DNA of 64,000 nucleotides from Butyrivibrio sp. (GTDB lineage Bacteria > Bacillota > Clostridia > Lachnospirales > Lachnospiraceae), in contig SVFY01000004.1 in NCBI GenBank assembly GCA_015056625.1, positions 124,001 to 188,000 on the forward strand, written 5' to 3'. A program made the position numbers and the translations under genes. Positions 1 to 8,902 of this stretch are shown piece after piece (position 1 is the first letter of the stretch; each line of letters opens with the position of its first letter). Below the pieces are notes generated by a model, which was not told the DNA's origin, searched no databases, and saw only the letters and a list, made by a program, of their open reading frames with translations.

Positions 1-1600
1 TACTCATCTTTCTTCCCTGGGAATCCCTGATAAGACCGTGGAAAAGAACTGTCTTAAAAGGATATGTTCCCATGTGCTCGTAGCTTGAGAAGATCATCCT
101 GATAACCCAGAAGAAGATGATGTCATATCCGGTTACAAGTACATCTGTAGGGAAGAAGTACTTAAGGTCTGGTGTCTCGTGAGGCCATCCAAGAGTCTCG
201 AAAGGCCAAAGAGCTGATGAGAACCAAGTATCAAGGGTATCAGGGTCCTGAGTAAGGTGTGTGTGTCCGCACTTAGGGCAAACAGAAGGTGCCTCTTTTG
301 CAACAACAACCTCTCCGCACTTGTCGCAGTAGTATGCTGGGATCCTGTGTCCCCACCAGAGCTGTCTTGAAATACACCAGTCTCTGATATTGTCTGTCCA
401 GTTGAAGTAGATCTTGTCCATTCTTGGTGGGATAAGCTTGATCTCACCTGTCTTTACTGCATTTACTGCAGGCTTAATAAGCTCGTCCATCTTGACGAAC
501 CACTGAGCCTTGATCATAGGCTCTACTGTTGTATGGCAACGGTCATGGGTACCAACGTTGTGAGAGTAGTCCTCGATTTCAACTAAAAGTCCCATTTCAT
601 CAAGCTCTTTTACAATGGCATCTCTTGCAGCATATCTGTCCATGCCCTCAAACTTGCCACCGTTTGCATTTATTGTCGCATCATCATTTAAGATGTTAAC
701 TTCTGGAAGGTTGTGTCTCTTACCAACCTCAAAGTCGTTAGGGTCATGGGCAGGTGTGATCTTAACTACACCAGTACCAAACTCCATATCAACGTAGGAA
801 TCCTCAACGATAGGGATCTGCTTGTTAACTATAGGAAGAAGTACCTTCTTGCCATGATAAGCCTTGTATCTGTCGTCCTCAGGATTTACTGCAACAGCAG
901 TATCACCCAGCATTGTCTCAGGACGTGTAGTAGCAAACTCAATGAACTTGTCCTTGGAAACGGATCCGTCGTCCTCTATAAGAGGATACTTGATATGCCA
1001 AAGATGACCAGCCTGCTCCTCATACTCAACCTCAGCATCTGAGATGGATGTCTTGCAGACAGGACACCAGTTTACGATCCTGCTTCCCTTATATATGTAG
1101 CCTTTCTCATGCATCTTGACGAAGACTTCTGTAACAGCCTCGTTACAGCCCTCATCCATGGTAAAGCGCTCTCTGTCCCAGTCACAGGAAGAACCAAGCT
1201 TTTTAAGCTGTGATACGATGGTTCCGCCATATTCCTTTTTCCACTCCCAGGCTTTCTCAAGGAACTTCTCTCTTCCAAGTTCTCTTTTGTCTATGCCCTG
1301 CTTCTTAAGCTCGTCAGTGATACGAACCTCAGTAGCAATGCTGGCGTGGTCAGTTCCAGGCTGCCATAGTGCATTGTAGCCCTGCATTCTCTTCCATCTG
1401 ATCAAAATATCCTGAAGGGTCTGATCAAAAGCATGACCCATATGAAGCTTACCTGTGATATTTGGGGGTGGAATGACGATGGTAAATGGTTTTTTGGTCT
1501 CATCTACCTCTGCGTGAAAATATTTCTTCTCCTCCCATTTTGAATACAACCTGTCCTCAATGTCTCTGGGATTGTAGGTTTTCTCAAGTTCTTTTTTCAT
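1..1600 (-). CDS. valS: Valyl-tRNA synthetase, N-terminal ~533 residues (cut by window edge)
   Basis: Class I aminoacyl-tRNA synthetase that charges tRNA-Val in the cytoplasm. The minus strand reads [19 protein letters not shown] from the ATG at 1598-1600, preceded by GGAGAAGATC as ribosome binding site. The HIGH-type motif appears as [14 protein letters not shown] near residue 45, followed by [13 protein letters not shown] and a long editing (CP1) domain with [14 protein letters not shown] and the zinc-type pairs CDKC and CPKC. The frame is open to the window edge, where GRKMS begins the KMSKS signature, so about 350 C-terminal residues lie outside. It lies 43 bp downstream of the GGDEF gene on the same strand; no T-box leader fits in that gap, so it is probably read through from upstream or controlled elsewhere. 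Identification is secure. Confidence 0.96.
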   Translation of the reverse strand, partial: MKKELEKTYNPRDIEDRLYSKWEEKKYFHAEVDETKKPFTIVIPPPNITGKLHMGHAFDQTLQDILIRWKRMQGYNALWQPGTDHASIATEVRITDELKKQGIDKRELGREKFLEKAWEWKKEYGGTIVSQLKKLGSSCDWDRERFTMDEGCNEAVTEVFVKMHEKGYIYKGSRIVNWCPVCKTSISDAEVEYEEQAGHLWHIKYPLIEDDGSVSKDKFIEFATTRPETMLGDTAVAVNPEDDRYKAYHGKKVLLPIVNKQIPIVEDSYVDMEFGTGVVKITPAHDPNDFEVGKRHNLPEVNILNDDATINANGGKFEGMDRYAARDAIVKELDEMGLLVEIEDYSHNVGTHDRCHTTVEPMIKAQWFVKMDELIKPAVNAVKTGEIKLIPPRMDKIYFNWTDNIRDWCISRQLWWGHRIPAYYCDKCGEVVVAKEAPSVCPKCGHTHLTQDPDTLDTWFSSALWPFETLGWPHETPDLKYFFPTDVLVTGYDIIFFWVIRMIFSSYEHMGTYPFKTVLFHGLIRDSQGRKMS

Positions 1601-1643
1601 GATCTTCTCCTAAATATCATAGTTATTTAAGCAACTATTGTAA

Positions 1644-3323
1644 TCAACTATGCTGTGCTTCGTCAAGGGACTTCTGGGAAATGAGAGCTTTATGCAAAAG
1701 AACTACTTCTCCCTTTTTATGCTCCTTGACCTGGTAAAGGGCATTGTCTGCTGCATACATGTAATCCCAGAGCTTATTGGTCTCGCTTGGTACGGAGTTT
1801 CTGACTCCCTGGGATACGGTAACGCCCACCATCCTGCCGCTTTTCTTGTCTTCAAATCTAAGGGCTGCGATCTGATCCCTGAGTCCTGTTGCGCACTCCA
1901 TGATCTCGCTATCGTCCATGCCCTCATATATAATGACGAACTCATCGCCGCCATATCTGAAAGCCTTGATGCCCTGTCTGCTCCTGCAAAGATCGCTTAT
2001 GGCCTCAGACACCCTCTTAAGGCACTGGTCACCGAGCTGATGGCCATAGGTGTCATTGTAGTGCTTGAAATTATCAACGTCCATGATCTCAACTGCCAGG
2101 GATCTGTGCTGGGCGTAGGCATCCTCAAAGGCCGTGTCAGCATATTTATTGAGGCTGTATCTGTTTCCAAGGCCTGTTAAGGGATCTGTCTCAGCCTGCT
2201 TCATAAGCTGAACATTCTCCTTTTCTATAGAAGAAAGCCTTGTTCTTATATTCATAAAGAATCTGTAGTTGGCGATACTCTCTTTTTCCTGCTCCTTGGA
2301 AGCCTTGAAATAATCCATAAGGGCTCTGTTCTTATCTTCACCCCTGTCTATCCTGTCGTAGTATTCAACGCACACTTCAGCGTAACCCTTTTTGAGATTG
2401 GAAATATTCAGCTCATCAAGGGATCTCTTGGCATTTACAAGGATCCTCCCCACTTCTCCCACACGTCCTACCTTCATAAAGAAGCGGCAGATCTTGTAAA
2501 GATCATCCATGCTGTCTAAAGGGAACTTGTTGTTCTGAAGCTGATAGGAAAGCATATCGGCGTACTTCTCATATAAAGAAGTCTCCCCCAAAAAGTAATA
2601 TCCCCTCATCTTGATATCAAGGATCGGAAGATCCTGGAAGACGTCAGGGTTTACCAGTTCATCCTGCTCCATCTGCTCAATGGCCTGAATGCACTTCTCA
2701 ACAGAATCAGACTTGCCAAGGTCAATGTAACAGTCTCCCTGGGCACAATAACAATAAAGAAGATTTCTGTGATAAAGAGAGTCCTTCTTATTTTTACGGA
2801 TGTCCTTGTAGGAGGACTTTATATATTGAAGAGCCTGCTTGATATCGCCATTTTCATAGTAGATCTGACCAATATTGAAATTGATAAGGCCTGGAATATT
2901 GCTGGTATTACCTAAGGGCTCAGCATACTTAAGGGCGTTTAAATAAAAATCCAGGGCGATCTCAGTGTTTCCATGATTGAGGGCATCGATTCCAAGAAGG
3001 TTATAACATCTTGCCAGATGCTCCATGTCTCCACAGGTCTGAAGATATTCGATCGCTTTTAAGAGGTTGGTATTGAACTTGTGATATTCAGTGCTAAGAA
3101 GATAGTAAGCGTCTGCAAGAAAATAATAGCTGTAGCCAAGAAAGTTAACATCGCCAATCTCTTTGGCCCTCTTAACCATCTTGTTGCAGCATGTTATGAA
3201 TCCATCTGACATTTTGGCTCTCTCTCTGAGCATTTCTTTATTAAGAAGTACTATGTCCTGGCCAAAATCCTCTATATTCATAGCGCTCCAATCCGGAATG
3301 GTGGATAGCGAAAACTTATCCAC
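1644..3323 (-). CDS. TPR-repeat diguanylate cyclase (GGDEF)
   Basis: Predicted cytoplasmic diguanylate cyclase making c-di-GMP from two GTP. Residues ~40-340 are helical TPR-like repeats (for example AGYSYYF-type and YNLLGIDALNHGNTEIALDFY units) that probably sense a protein partner; no membrane segment is seen. The GGDEF domain covers ~380-545 with TDPLTGLGNRYSLN, DVDNFKHYND and an intact FRYGGDEFVII. The usual inhibitory RxxD site five residues before GGDEF reads RQGI, so product inhibition is probably lost. The start is GTG at 3323 with AGGGG about 7 nt upstream; a DnaA-box-like TTATCCACA overlaps this start codon. The neighbour downstream is valS. Function is secure as a family; the input signal is unknown. 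Confidence 0.9.
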   Translation of the reverse strand: MDKFSLSTIPDWSAMNIEDFGQDIVLLNKEMLRERAKMSDGFITCCNKMVKRAKEIGDVNFLGYSYYFLADAYYLLSTEYHKFNTNLLKAIEYLQTCGDMEHLARCYNLLGIDALNHGNTEIALDFYLNALKYAEPLGNTSNIPGLINFNIGQIYYENGDIKQALQYIKSSYKDIRKNKKDSLYHRNLLYCYCAQGDCYIDLGKSDSVEKCIQAIEQMEQDELVNPDVFQDLPILDIKMRGYYFLGETSLYEKYADMLSYQLQNNKFPLDSMDDLYKICRFFMKVGRVGEVGRILVNAKRSLDELNISNLKKGYAEVCVEYYDRIDRGEDKNRALMDYFKASKEQEKESIANYRFFMNIRTRLSSIEKENVQLMKQAETDPLTGLGNRYSLNKYADTAFEDAYAQHRSLAVEIMDVDNFKHYNDTYGHQLGDQCLKRVSEAISDLCRSRQGIKAFRYGGDEFVIIYEGMDDSEIMECATGLRDQIAALRFEDKKSGRMVGVTVSQGVRNSVPSETNKLWDYMYAADNALYQVKEHKKGEVVLLHKALISQKSLDEAQHS

Positions 3324-3799
3324 AATGATCCCCTACCAACAACGTATCAAAAAATATTTTACAACAACATTTGTGCTCTATCAAGAATGTTCTAAATAAG
3401 TGCGATCTCACGCAAAAGCCAGATGGATACTGGGCTTTGGCGCCTTTTGTGACAGCGTTGTCATCATTATATGTGGTTTACATATACCTTTTGACCATTT
3501 TGGTCATAATGTCTTTTTTCATACAGTTTTCCGTACGTTTTATCAGCCGATTCCCCTTGCCTATTTATGCGGCATTTAAAACATGGCCTTCCGAATAATC
3601 CCCAATTTCCACAGAGTTATCCACATGACATATGAGTCGTTTTATCACTATTTTTCGTATCATTTTCTGAATATTTGGCTAATTTTAGTAACAATTTTAC
3701 ACAACTTAACCCAAATCGTGGTTGACATAAATTATTTCTTTTCTGATTTATGTAAACTAATTTTCGATTTTTTAGGTCCTCTCGGGTAAAATCAGACCT
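3324..3799. other. 476-bp intergenic region with DnaA boxes and three inverted repeats
   Basis: No convincing gene is present; the plus-strand ORFs here lack ribosome binding sites and family features. It contains two perfect DnaA boxes TTATCCACA (3316-3324, at the edge, and 3617-3625) plus a weaker ATTTCCACA at 3605-3613. Inverted repeats are TATATGT/ACATATA (3468-3474, 3480-3486), TGACCA/TGGTCA (3492-3497, 3501-3506) and ACATAAAT/ATTTATGT (3725-3732, 3746-3753). The 3640-3770 part is very AT-rich. This could be an operator region, a DnaA-titration site or both. Confidence 0.5.
3356..3384 (-). promoter_or_regulatory. Sigma-A-type promoter for the GGDEF gene
   Basis: On the minus strand a -35 TTGATA (3379-3384) is separated by 17 nt from a -10 TAAAAT (3356-3361). 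Transcription would start near 3349 and give a leader of about 26 nt before the GTG start. Sequence match only. Confidence 0.5.
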
Positions 3800-6271
3800 T
3801 TATGCGCCATCAAATCCGCTCCAAAACTGGCTTGCGGCTTCTTTGACTGAATCGGTCGAAACCGTCCTGTATCCACTCCATTCTCTTGGGAAAAGGGCCC
3901 TGTAACTTCCCTGCATAAACCTGTCATCAAGGAGCGTTGCTGTGCCCACATCATCAACAGTCCTTATTACTCTTCCTGCAGCCTGAAGGACCTTGTTCAT
4001 ACCGGGGAATCTGTAGGCATAATCAAAGCCATCCAGTCCTTTTTCCTCAAAGAAGTTCCTTATTATCTCCCTCTCGTTGCACACCATTGGGATTCCGGTT
4101 CCCACAATGATAACCCCAATGAGGCTGTCATTCTTAAGATCTATGCCCTCGCTGAAGATACCGCCCATTACGCAAAATCCAAGGACGTTCTTATCCTCCA
4201 CAACCTCCAGGTCCATGTGGATGATACTTGAAAGGTCCAGGTCATTGCCTGTGGAAAACCTGGACAAAAACTCCTCTCTTGCAGACTCTGTCATGAAAGA
4301 CGACTGGGCAAGAAGCTCTGTGTCCTCCGGATCATAGAACTCTTCCTCAAAAATACTGTAAACCTCATATAAATACTGGTGAGATGGGAAAAATACCAGG
4401 TAGTTCCCCTTTTTTGCCCTGGTGACAGAATCTATATATAAAGCCACCTTGTGGTACATGTCATAGCTTCTCTGGGAATATCTGCTGCTTACATCTGTCC
4501 CGATGAATATTCCAAGCTTTTTGGGATCAAAGACTGTTTTTGCGTATATCTCATAGTCTTCTTTGGTACCACCAAGAAGGCTTTTGTAGTACTGTATAGG
4601 AAGCAGGGTTGCTGAAAAAAGTATTGTGGATATTCCCCTGTCCATGCAAAGGGCAAGATTCCTTGAAGGATCAATACAGGAAAGCCTTAAGATAAAGCCT
4701 CCATCCTCGGCAAATTCCCCGTAGGTCACGTAGTGGTCATCCACAAGGTCGTAAATAGTAAGAAATCTTGAAACATCAAAATAAAACTGCAGAATTTCCT
4801 CCCTGCAGGGTCCTTCGTCGTGGTCTTCAAGGTATTCAGACATAATGGTGGAAAGGCGGTTTAAAGCCGTAATGAATCCCTCTATGGAGTCATAGACCTT
4901 GTATTCAGAGGTGCACTGCCTCTTAAGCTCCAAAAGGGCCTTGTTGCATTTATCAAGGTGACCTGCGATCCTTGGGTGATACTCCTTTACAGTGTTTTTA
5001 AGGGATAAAAAGCTCTCCTTTTTAAGGGCAGCGCTGTACATATCCCTTCCTCTGTCAAGGAGGTTATGGGTCTCATCCACAAGGAAGCAGTAGTCTTTTT
5101 CTTTTCCATCAGCAAAAAAGCGCTTCAGGTACACGAAGGGGTCAAATAAATAGTTGTAGTCACAAATAATGGCATCAGCAAAAAGGCTCATGTCCAGAGA
5201 CATCTCAAAAGGGCATACCTGGTGCTTTTTGGCATACTCTGTGATCTTGTCCCTGTCGAAAGAGTCTTCACTTATCAGAAGGTCGTACACCGCGTCGTTT
5301 ATCCTGTCATAGTGGCCCTTGGCATAGGGACAGGCCACGGGGTTACAGTTTCTTTTATCCTCATCTATAAAGCAGATCTTGTCCCTGGCTGTGATATTTG
5401 CAGTCTTAAGCTTAAGCCCCTGGGTCTTTCTCATGGTGCCAAAAGCTTCCTGTGCCACTGACCCTGTGATAGTCTTGGCTGTCAGGTAGAATATCTTGGA
5501 TACCTTGCCCTCTCCCATGGCCTTCACTGTGGGAAACACGGTGGATATGGTCTTGCCAGTACCTGTTGGAGCCTGTAAAAAGAGCTTTCTCCCATGGACA
5601 ATGGTCCTGTAAACAGCAGCTGCAAGATCCTTCTGTCCCTCCCTGTACTCAAATGGAAAGTTTGTGGATTTGATAGTTTTTGTCCGAAGCACATTCCACT
5701 GACACTCAAATTCCGCCCATTTTCTGTACATCTCCAAAAGTTCGTAGAACCAGCCCACTATCTCATCATAGGTATAGGTGGTGTCAAAATATCTCTTTTC
5801 CTCCGTATCCATATTGCAGTAGGTAAGCCTTATGTCCACGTCGGTATAGTGGCGGTCCAGAAGGTACATGGCGCCGTAGCACTTGGCCTGGGCCAGATGG
5901 ACGCTGTCCGCTTCCTTCATCTTGGACAGGTCGCGGTAAGTGCCCTTTATTTCATCTATCATGGGCCTTAGGCTGCTCTTTTCGAGAAAAGATTCCTGAC
6001 CAAGCTCAAGGGAAGTCTTGGGCTCATCCATGTATTTATCCAGGATCCCATCTGCCCTTCCTTCAATAAAGAGGTGGTACTCTCCAAAATCCTTGTCAAA
6101 ACTAAGTGAAACCTCCGGGTGATAGTCCGGACCCATGCTCTTTTGGATCATGCGGTGTATGCGCCCGCCCTCAAGCATGGCATCTGCAGAGCCCTGATGT
6201 ATTCGGTTGTCTATGTCTCCCTGGCGGAGCAAAAACTCCACCAGACCTCTAACTGATAGTTTAATATCCAT
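3800..6271 (-). CDS. Fe-S cluster helicase (XPD/DinG superfamily) with N-terminal PD-(D/E)XK nuclease-like domain
   Basis: Predicted 5'-3' DNA helicase of superfamily 2. Residues ~1-190 look like a Cas4/RecB-type nuclease fold: EGRADGI supplies the Asp, DEIKGTYRD the E-x-K, followed by HLAQAKCYG as the Q-x3-Y-like helix. The helicase core has Walker A APTGTGKT (~235), four cysteines suited to an Fe-S cluster (CFID, CNPVACPY, CPFE, ~300-375), a DEAH-type box VDETHNL, ILFSATLLP and motif VI QAAGRVIRT (~775). The protein is 823 aa. The minus-strand -10 TATAAT sits only 9 nt before the ATG and there is no Shine-Dalgarno, so the mRNA may be leaderless. Divergent from the HPr-like gene. Family assignment is strong; role in repair is inferred. 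Confidence 0.88.
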   Translation of the reverse strand: MDIKLSVRGLVEFLLRQGDIDNRIHQGSADAMLEGGRIHRMIQKSMGPDYHPEVSLSFDKDFGEYHLFIEGRADGILDKYMDEPKTSLELGQESFLEKSSLRPMIDEIKGTYRDLSKMKEADSVHLAQAKCYGAMYLLDRHYTDVDIRLTYCNMDTEEKRYFDTTYTYDEIVGWFYELLEMYRKWAEFECQWNVLRTKTIKSTNFPFEYREGQKDLAAAVYRTIVHGRKLFLQAPTGTGKTISTVFPTVKAMGEGKVSKIFYLTAKTITGSVAQEAFGTMRKTQGLKLKTANITARDKICFIDEDKRNCNPVACPYAKGHYDRINDAVYDLLISEDSFDRDKITEYAKKHQVCPFEMSLDMSLFADAIICDYNYLFDPFVYLKRFFADGKEKDYCFLVDETHNLLDRGRDMYSAALKKESFLSLKNTVKEYHPRIAGHLDKCNKALLELKRQCTSEYKVYDSIEGFITALNRLSTIMSEYLEDHDEGPCREEILQFYFDVSRFLTIYDLVDDHYVTYGEFAEDGGFILRLSCIDPSRNLALCMDRGISTILFSATLLPIQYYKSLLGGTKEDYEIYAKTVFDPKKLGIFIGTDVSSRYSQRSYDMYHKVALYIDSVTRAKKGNYLVFFPSHQYLYEVYSIFEEEFYDPEDTELLAQSSFMTESAREEFLSRFSTGNDLDLSSIIHMDLEVVEDKNVLGFCVMGGIFSEGIDLKNDSLIGVIIVGTGIPMVCNEREIIRNFFEEKGLDGFDYAYRFPGMNKVLQAAGRVIRTVDDVGTATLLDDRFMQGSYRALFPREWSGYRTVSTDSVKEAASQFWSGFDGA

Positions 6272-6321
6272 AATGCAAAATTATAGCATAAATAGGGGCT
6301 TTGGAGCCCTCTGAAACAAAA

Positions 6322-6444
6322 TGTAAGAACTTACAAATTTTCTTCAAAAACAATTCACAAAACGGACACACTTATATATTATCCTATCTCTCTGACGAGG
6401 ACGTTTGGTTTGCCGTTTGTCTCAAACGTTTTCGTAATCGAAAA
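6322..6444. promoter_or_regulatory. Divergent control region with three inverted repeats
   Basis: Between the helicase and HPr-like genes there are TGTAAG-AA-CTTACA (6322-6335), ACGTTTG/CAAACGT (6401-6407 and 6423-6429) and TTTTCG-TAAT-CGAAAA (6429-6444). The last two could fold in the 5' leader of the HPr-like mRNA; the first resembles a DNA operator. Function is not known. Confidence 0.35.
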
Positions 6445-6477
6445 AGTGTTATTGTGTATGTATGTAAGGAGATTATT

Positions 6478-6711
6478 ATGTTAGGAGTAAATTCAAAAAA
6501 GCACATAAGACTCAGCCTTTCAGATGTAGCAGAATTCGTCAGTGCAGCTACCAAGTGCAATTTTGACGTTGATATTTATTACAACAGATACGTGGTAGAT
6601 GCCAAATCAATTCTTGGCGTTATCGGGCTGGATCTCACCAAGCCACTTACAGTAGAATACAGAGGCTATGATAAGGGCTTTGAGCAGTTCCTCACAGCTC
6701 ATGCAGCCTAA
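6478..6711 (+). CDS. HPr-like protein lacking the active-site His
   Basis: A 77-residue protein with the HPr fold: the AKSILGVIGLDL stretch matches the Ser46 region (AKSIMGVMSL) of PTS phosphocarrier HPr, and the helix VAEFVSAATKC matches the first HPr helix. The loop that normally carries G-[IL]-H-A-R-P reads RLSLSD, so His15 (and Arg17) is missing and PEP-dependent phosphotransfer is not expected. The Ser46 equivalent is kept, so a Crh-like regulatory role is possible. The ATG at 6478 is chosen because AAGGAG lies 7 nt upstream; the longer in-frame ORF back to 6301 has no ribosome binding site. It is monocistronic with a strong terminator. Confidence 0.72.
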   Translation: MLGVNSKKHIRLSLSDVAEFVSAATKCNFDVDIYYNRYVVDAKSILGVIGLDLTKPLTVEYRGYDKGFEQFLTAHAA

Positions 6712-6732
6712 GCCGCTAATAAGGCTGATATG

Positions 6733-6771
6733 AAGCTTCGCAGTGCACCCCGCACCGCGGAGCTTTTTTAT
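6733..6771 (+). terminator. Rho-independent terminator after the HPr-like gene
   Basis: AAGCTTCGCAGTGC (6733-6746) pairs with GCACCGCGGAGCTT (6752-6765) with one mismatch and one wobble, followed by a T-run. Confidence 0.88.
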
Positions 6772-6858
6772 TTCTCCATGCAATTTTTTCTTGCATAATT
6801 TGGGTAAACGTTATTAAATGGAAAATGATGATAAAAAGGCAATTGGAAGGATAAAACC

Positions 6859-7869
6859 ATGGAAAACCTAAAAATCCCAAAGAACTACCAATCAGCGCTT
6901 GATCTTCATGATACGCAGGTGGGGATCAAGACAGTAAAGGACTTTTTTCAGGGAATGCTGGCAACAAGGCTGAATCTGCAGCGTGTAACTGCTCCGCTCT
7001 TTGTCACTCCTGAATCCGGTCTTAATGACAATCTTAACGGCGTTGAGCGCCCTGTTTCTTTTGACATCTTAAACGAGAACGAAAGACCTGCTGAGATTGT
7101 ACACTCTCTTGCCAAGTGGAAGAGATATGCTCTTAAAAAATACGGTTTCAAAGAGTATGAAGGTCTTTATACTGATATGAACGCTGTCCGCAGGGATGAG
7201 GTTCCGGATAATATCCACTCTATCTTTGTTGACCAGTGGGACTGGGAAAAAGTAATAAACAAAGAGGACAGAAACCTTGATTACCTCAAGGAGACTGTAA
7301 GGAACGTATATAAGGTACTTCGCAAGACTGAAAAATTCATGTCTATCCAGTACGATTACATCGAAGAGATCCTTCCTGACGATATTTTCTTTATAACAAC
7401 TCAGGAGCTTGAGGATATGTTCCCTGATAACACTCCCAAGGAGAGGGAATACTTCATTTCTAAGGCTAAGGGTGCTGTCTGCATCATGCAGATCGGTGAT
7501 GAACTTGCTTCCGGTGAGAAGCACGACGGTAGAGCTCCAGACTACGATGACTGGCAGCTTAACGCAGACATCATTGTTTACTACCCTGTTCTTGATATCG
7601 CATTAGAGCTCTCCAGCATGGGAATCAGAGTTGACGAAGAGGCTCTTAAGTCCCAGCTTGAGAAGGCAGGCTGCCAGGAAAGGGCAGAGCTTCCATTCCA
7701 GAAGGCAATCCTAAACAAGGAGCTTCCTTACACCATAGGTGGTGGAATCGGACAGTCAAGAATCTGCATGTTCTTCCTAAGAAAAGCCCATATTGGAGAG
7801 GTTCAGTGTTCTATCTGGCCGGAAGAGATGGTGGATGAGGCAACTAAAAACGGAATACAGATACTGTAA
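6859..7869 (+). CDS. asnA: Aspartate-ammonia ligase (asparagine synthetase A)
   Basis: Makes asparagine from aspartate, ammonia and ATP (AMP-forming); a class II aaRS-like enzyme. The 336-aa protein opens with NYQSALDLHDTQVGIKTVKDFF and contains GLNDNLNGVERPV, DQWDWEKVI and near the C-terminus the class II motif GGGIGQSRICMFFL, all hallmarks of AsnA; length is normal. GGAAGGA precedes the ATG. It stands alone between terminators, so asparagine synthesis here uses free ammonia. Confidence 0.97.
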   Translation: MENLKIPKNYQSALDLHDTQVGIKTVKDFFQGMLATRLNLQRVTAPLFVTPESGLNDNLNGVERPVSFDILNENERPAEIVHSLAKWKRYALKKYGFKEYEGLYTDMNAVRRDEVPDNIHSIFVDQWDWEKVINKEDRNLDYLKETVRNVYKVLRKTEKFMSIQYDYIEEILPDDIFFITTQELEDMFPDNTPKEREYFISKAKGAVCIMQIGDELASGEKHDGRAPDYDDWQLNADIIVYYPVLDIALELSSMGIRVDEEALKSQLEKAGCQERAELPFQKAILNKELPYTIGGGIGQSRICMFFLRKAHIGEVQCSIWPEEMVDEATKNGIQIL

Positions 7870-7881
7870 ATACTAAAGCAA

Positions 7882-7918
7882 AAGGAGCCTGGAAATATTT
7901 CCAGACTCCTTAATTTTT
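7882..7918. terminator. Terminator between asnA and thiT (convergent)
   Basis: AAGGAGCCTGGAAAT (7882-7896) and ATTTCCAGACTCCTT (7897-7911) form a stem with one C-A mismatch, followed by a T-rich run on the plus strand. Confidence 0.8.
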
Positions 7919-7949
7919 TGTATTATTTCGCGTTTTTGAACCTACACTA

Positions 7950-8651
7950 TCAGCCAAGCTGAACGTTTTTCCTAAGGCTCTTTTCGTTGACCTCACTCTT
8001 GATGCGGGAAAGTGCATCATGAACTGCAGGAACTGCAAGAAGAATAATGGTAAGTGCGCCCTCTGCTGCGATGTATGATCCGTTGTAGGCAGCTGAATAA
8101 ACGATAGGGTTCATGCCCTCTGGAGCATAGTCAGCAAAGAATACGATACCTGAAAGTGTTGAAAAGAAGAATCTTCCGAAGATACCGGTGAGATAACCCT
8201 TGATAAGGCCATTCTTTTTGCCATAGAAAAATCCAGAAAGACCAAGAGCTGTAAATGCAAGGAAATAGTCGCATACCATCTGAGGAACACTGATGATATA
8301 TGGATCTACAACCATCTGCAAAAGGCCATAGGCGAAAGCTGCTGAAAGGCTTACTCTTGGGCCATAAAGGTATCCGATGAATGTAATGAAGAACATTGAA
8401 AATACTGTAACTGATCCGCCCATAGGAAGCTTGAAGAGCTTGATGTTAGAAAGTACGAATGCAAGAGCAAGGCAAAGTGCTGATACAGTCATCTGCTTGA
8501 TGCTGATCTTGAACCTGCCATCCTTGTTGATGAAGTAACTAACAAGAAGAAGCAGTGCTACTGCCAAAACTACTAAAAGTGCATAGCCCCCATTTGTGAT
8601 GCTATAGGTGGTGTAACCATCCTCTACAACTGGTGATAAGAAAATACTCAT
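7950..8651 (-). CDS. thiT: ECF-type thiamine transporter substrate-binding subunit ThiT
   Basis: Membrane S component that binds thiamine and works with a shared EcfA-EcfA'-EcfT energizing module encoded elsewhere. The 233-aa protein has about six hydrophobic helices, a long N-terminal segment and the family stretches LFKLPMGGSVTVFSM, YGPRVSLSAAFAYGLLQ and GRFFFSTLSG with conserved aromatic residues. A TPP riboswitch directly upstream supports the substrate assignment. The ATG at 8649-8651 is preceded by GGGAGG 7 nt upstream, which lies inside a hairpin. Confidence 0.94.
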   Translation of the reverse strand: MSIFLSPVVEDGYTTYSITNGGYALLVVLAVALLLLVSYFINKDGRFKISIKQMTVSALCLALAFVLSNIKLFKLPMGGSVTVFSMFFITFIGYLYGPRVSLSAAFAYGLLQMVVDPYIISVPQMVCDYFLAFTALGLSGFFYGKKNGLIKGYLTGIFGRFFFSTLSGIVFFADYAPEGMNPIVYSAAYNGSYIAAEGALTIILLAVPAVHDALSRIKSEVNEKSLRKNVQLG

Positions 8652-8656
8652 AAAAA

Positions 8657-8688
8657 ATCCTCCCTTTATTTTTTAGCTGGGGGAGGAT
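8657..8688 (-). promoter_or_regulatory. Shine-Dalgarno-sequestering hairpin (expression platform) of thiT
   Basis: On the minus strand ATCCTCCC (8681-8688) pairs perfectly with GGGAGGAT (8657-8664), which contains the thiT ribosome binding site; six Ts follow before the ATG. The same hairpin could hide the SD or act as an intrinsic terminator. Confidence 0.65.
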
Positions 8689-8749
8689 GTCATGTTAGTA
8701 TTCCTGTCAGGTCAAAATCCATGTATAATGGAAACCTGATGAAATAAAA

Positions 8750-8829
8750 GCTTCCCTACGCCGGTATTATCCGGGTCAGGTAATAAGGGTTAGACGGACA
8801 AGCCGTACACTCTCAGCATTGCTCCCCTA
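8750..8829 (-). ncRNA. TPP riboswitch (THI element)
   Basis: The minus strand shows the conserved TPP aptamer blocks GGGGAGC, GCTGAGAG, ACCCTTATTACCTGA and CCGGATAATACCGGCGTAGG with GGAAGC closing the P1 stem. It lies about 100 nt upstream of thiT, and between them is a second stem TCAGGT/ACCTGA followed by the SD hairpin. Thiamine pyrophosphate binding is expected to switch off thiT. The covariance blocks are clear by eye. Confidence 0.95.
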
Positions 8830-8902
8830 GCGGTTTTATGAAGTTCAACAACAATTAAACACTTCTAGCCGGGGATTGTCAATAGATTTTGGAGGAAAAG
8901 AA

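Noticed and set aside
1601..1643. T-box leader for valS
   Set aside because: Only 43 bp separate valS from the preceding gene.
3163..3789. Chain of short plus-strand ORFs
   Set aside because: No ribosome binding sites, low-complexity hydrophobic translations, partly antisense to the GGDEF gene.
3316..3800. Chromosomal replication origin
   Set aside because: No dnaA/dnaN nearby and only two perfect boxes.
6301..6477. N-terminal extension of the HPr-like ORF
   Set aside because: The HPr fold starts at 6478, where the ribosome binding site is; upstream codons lie in the leader.
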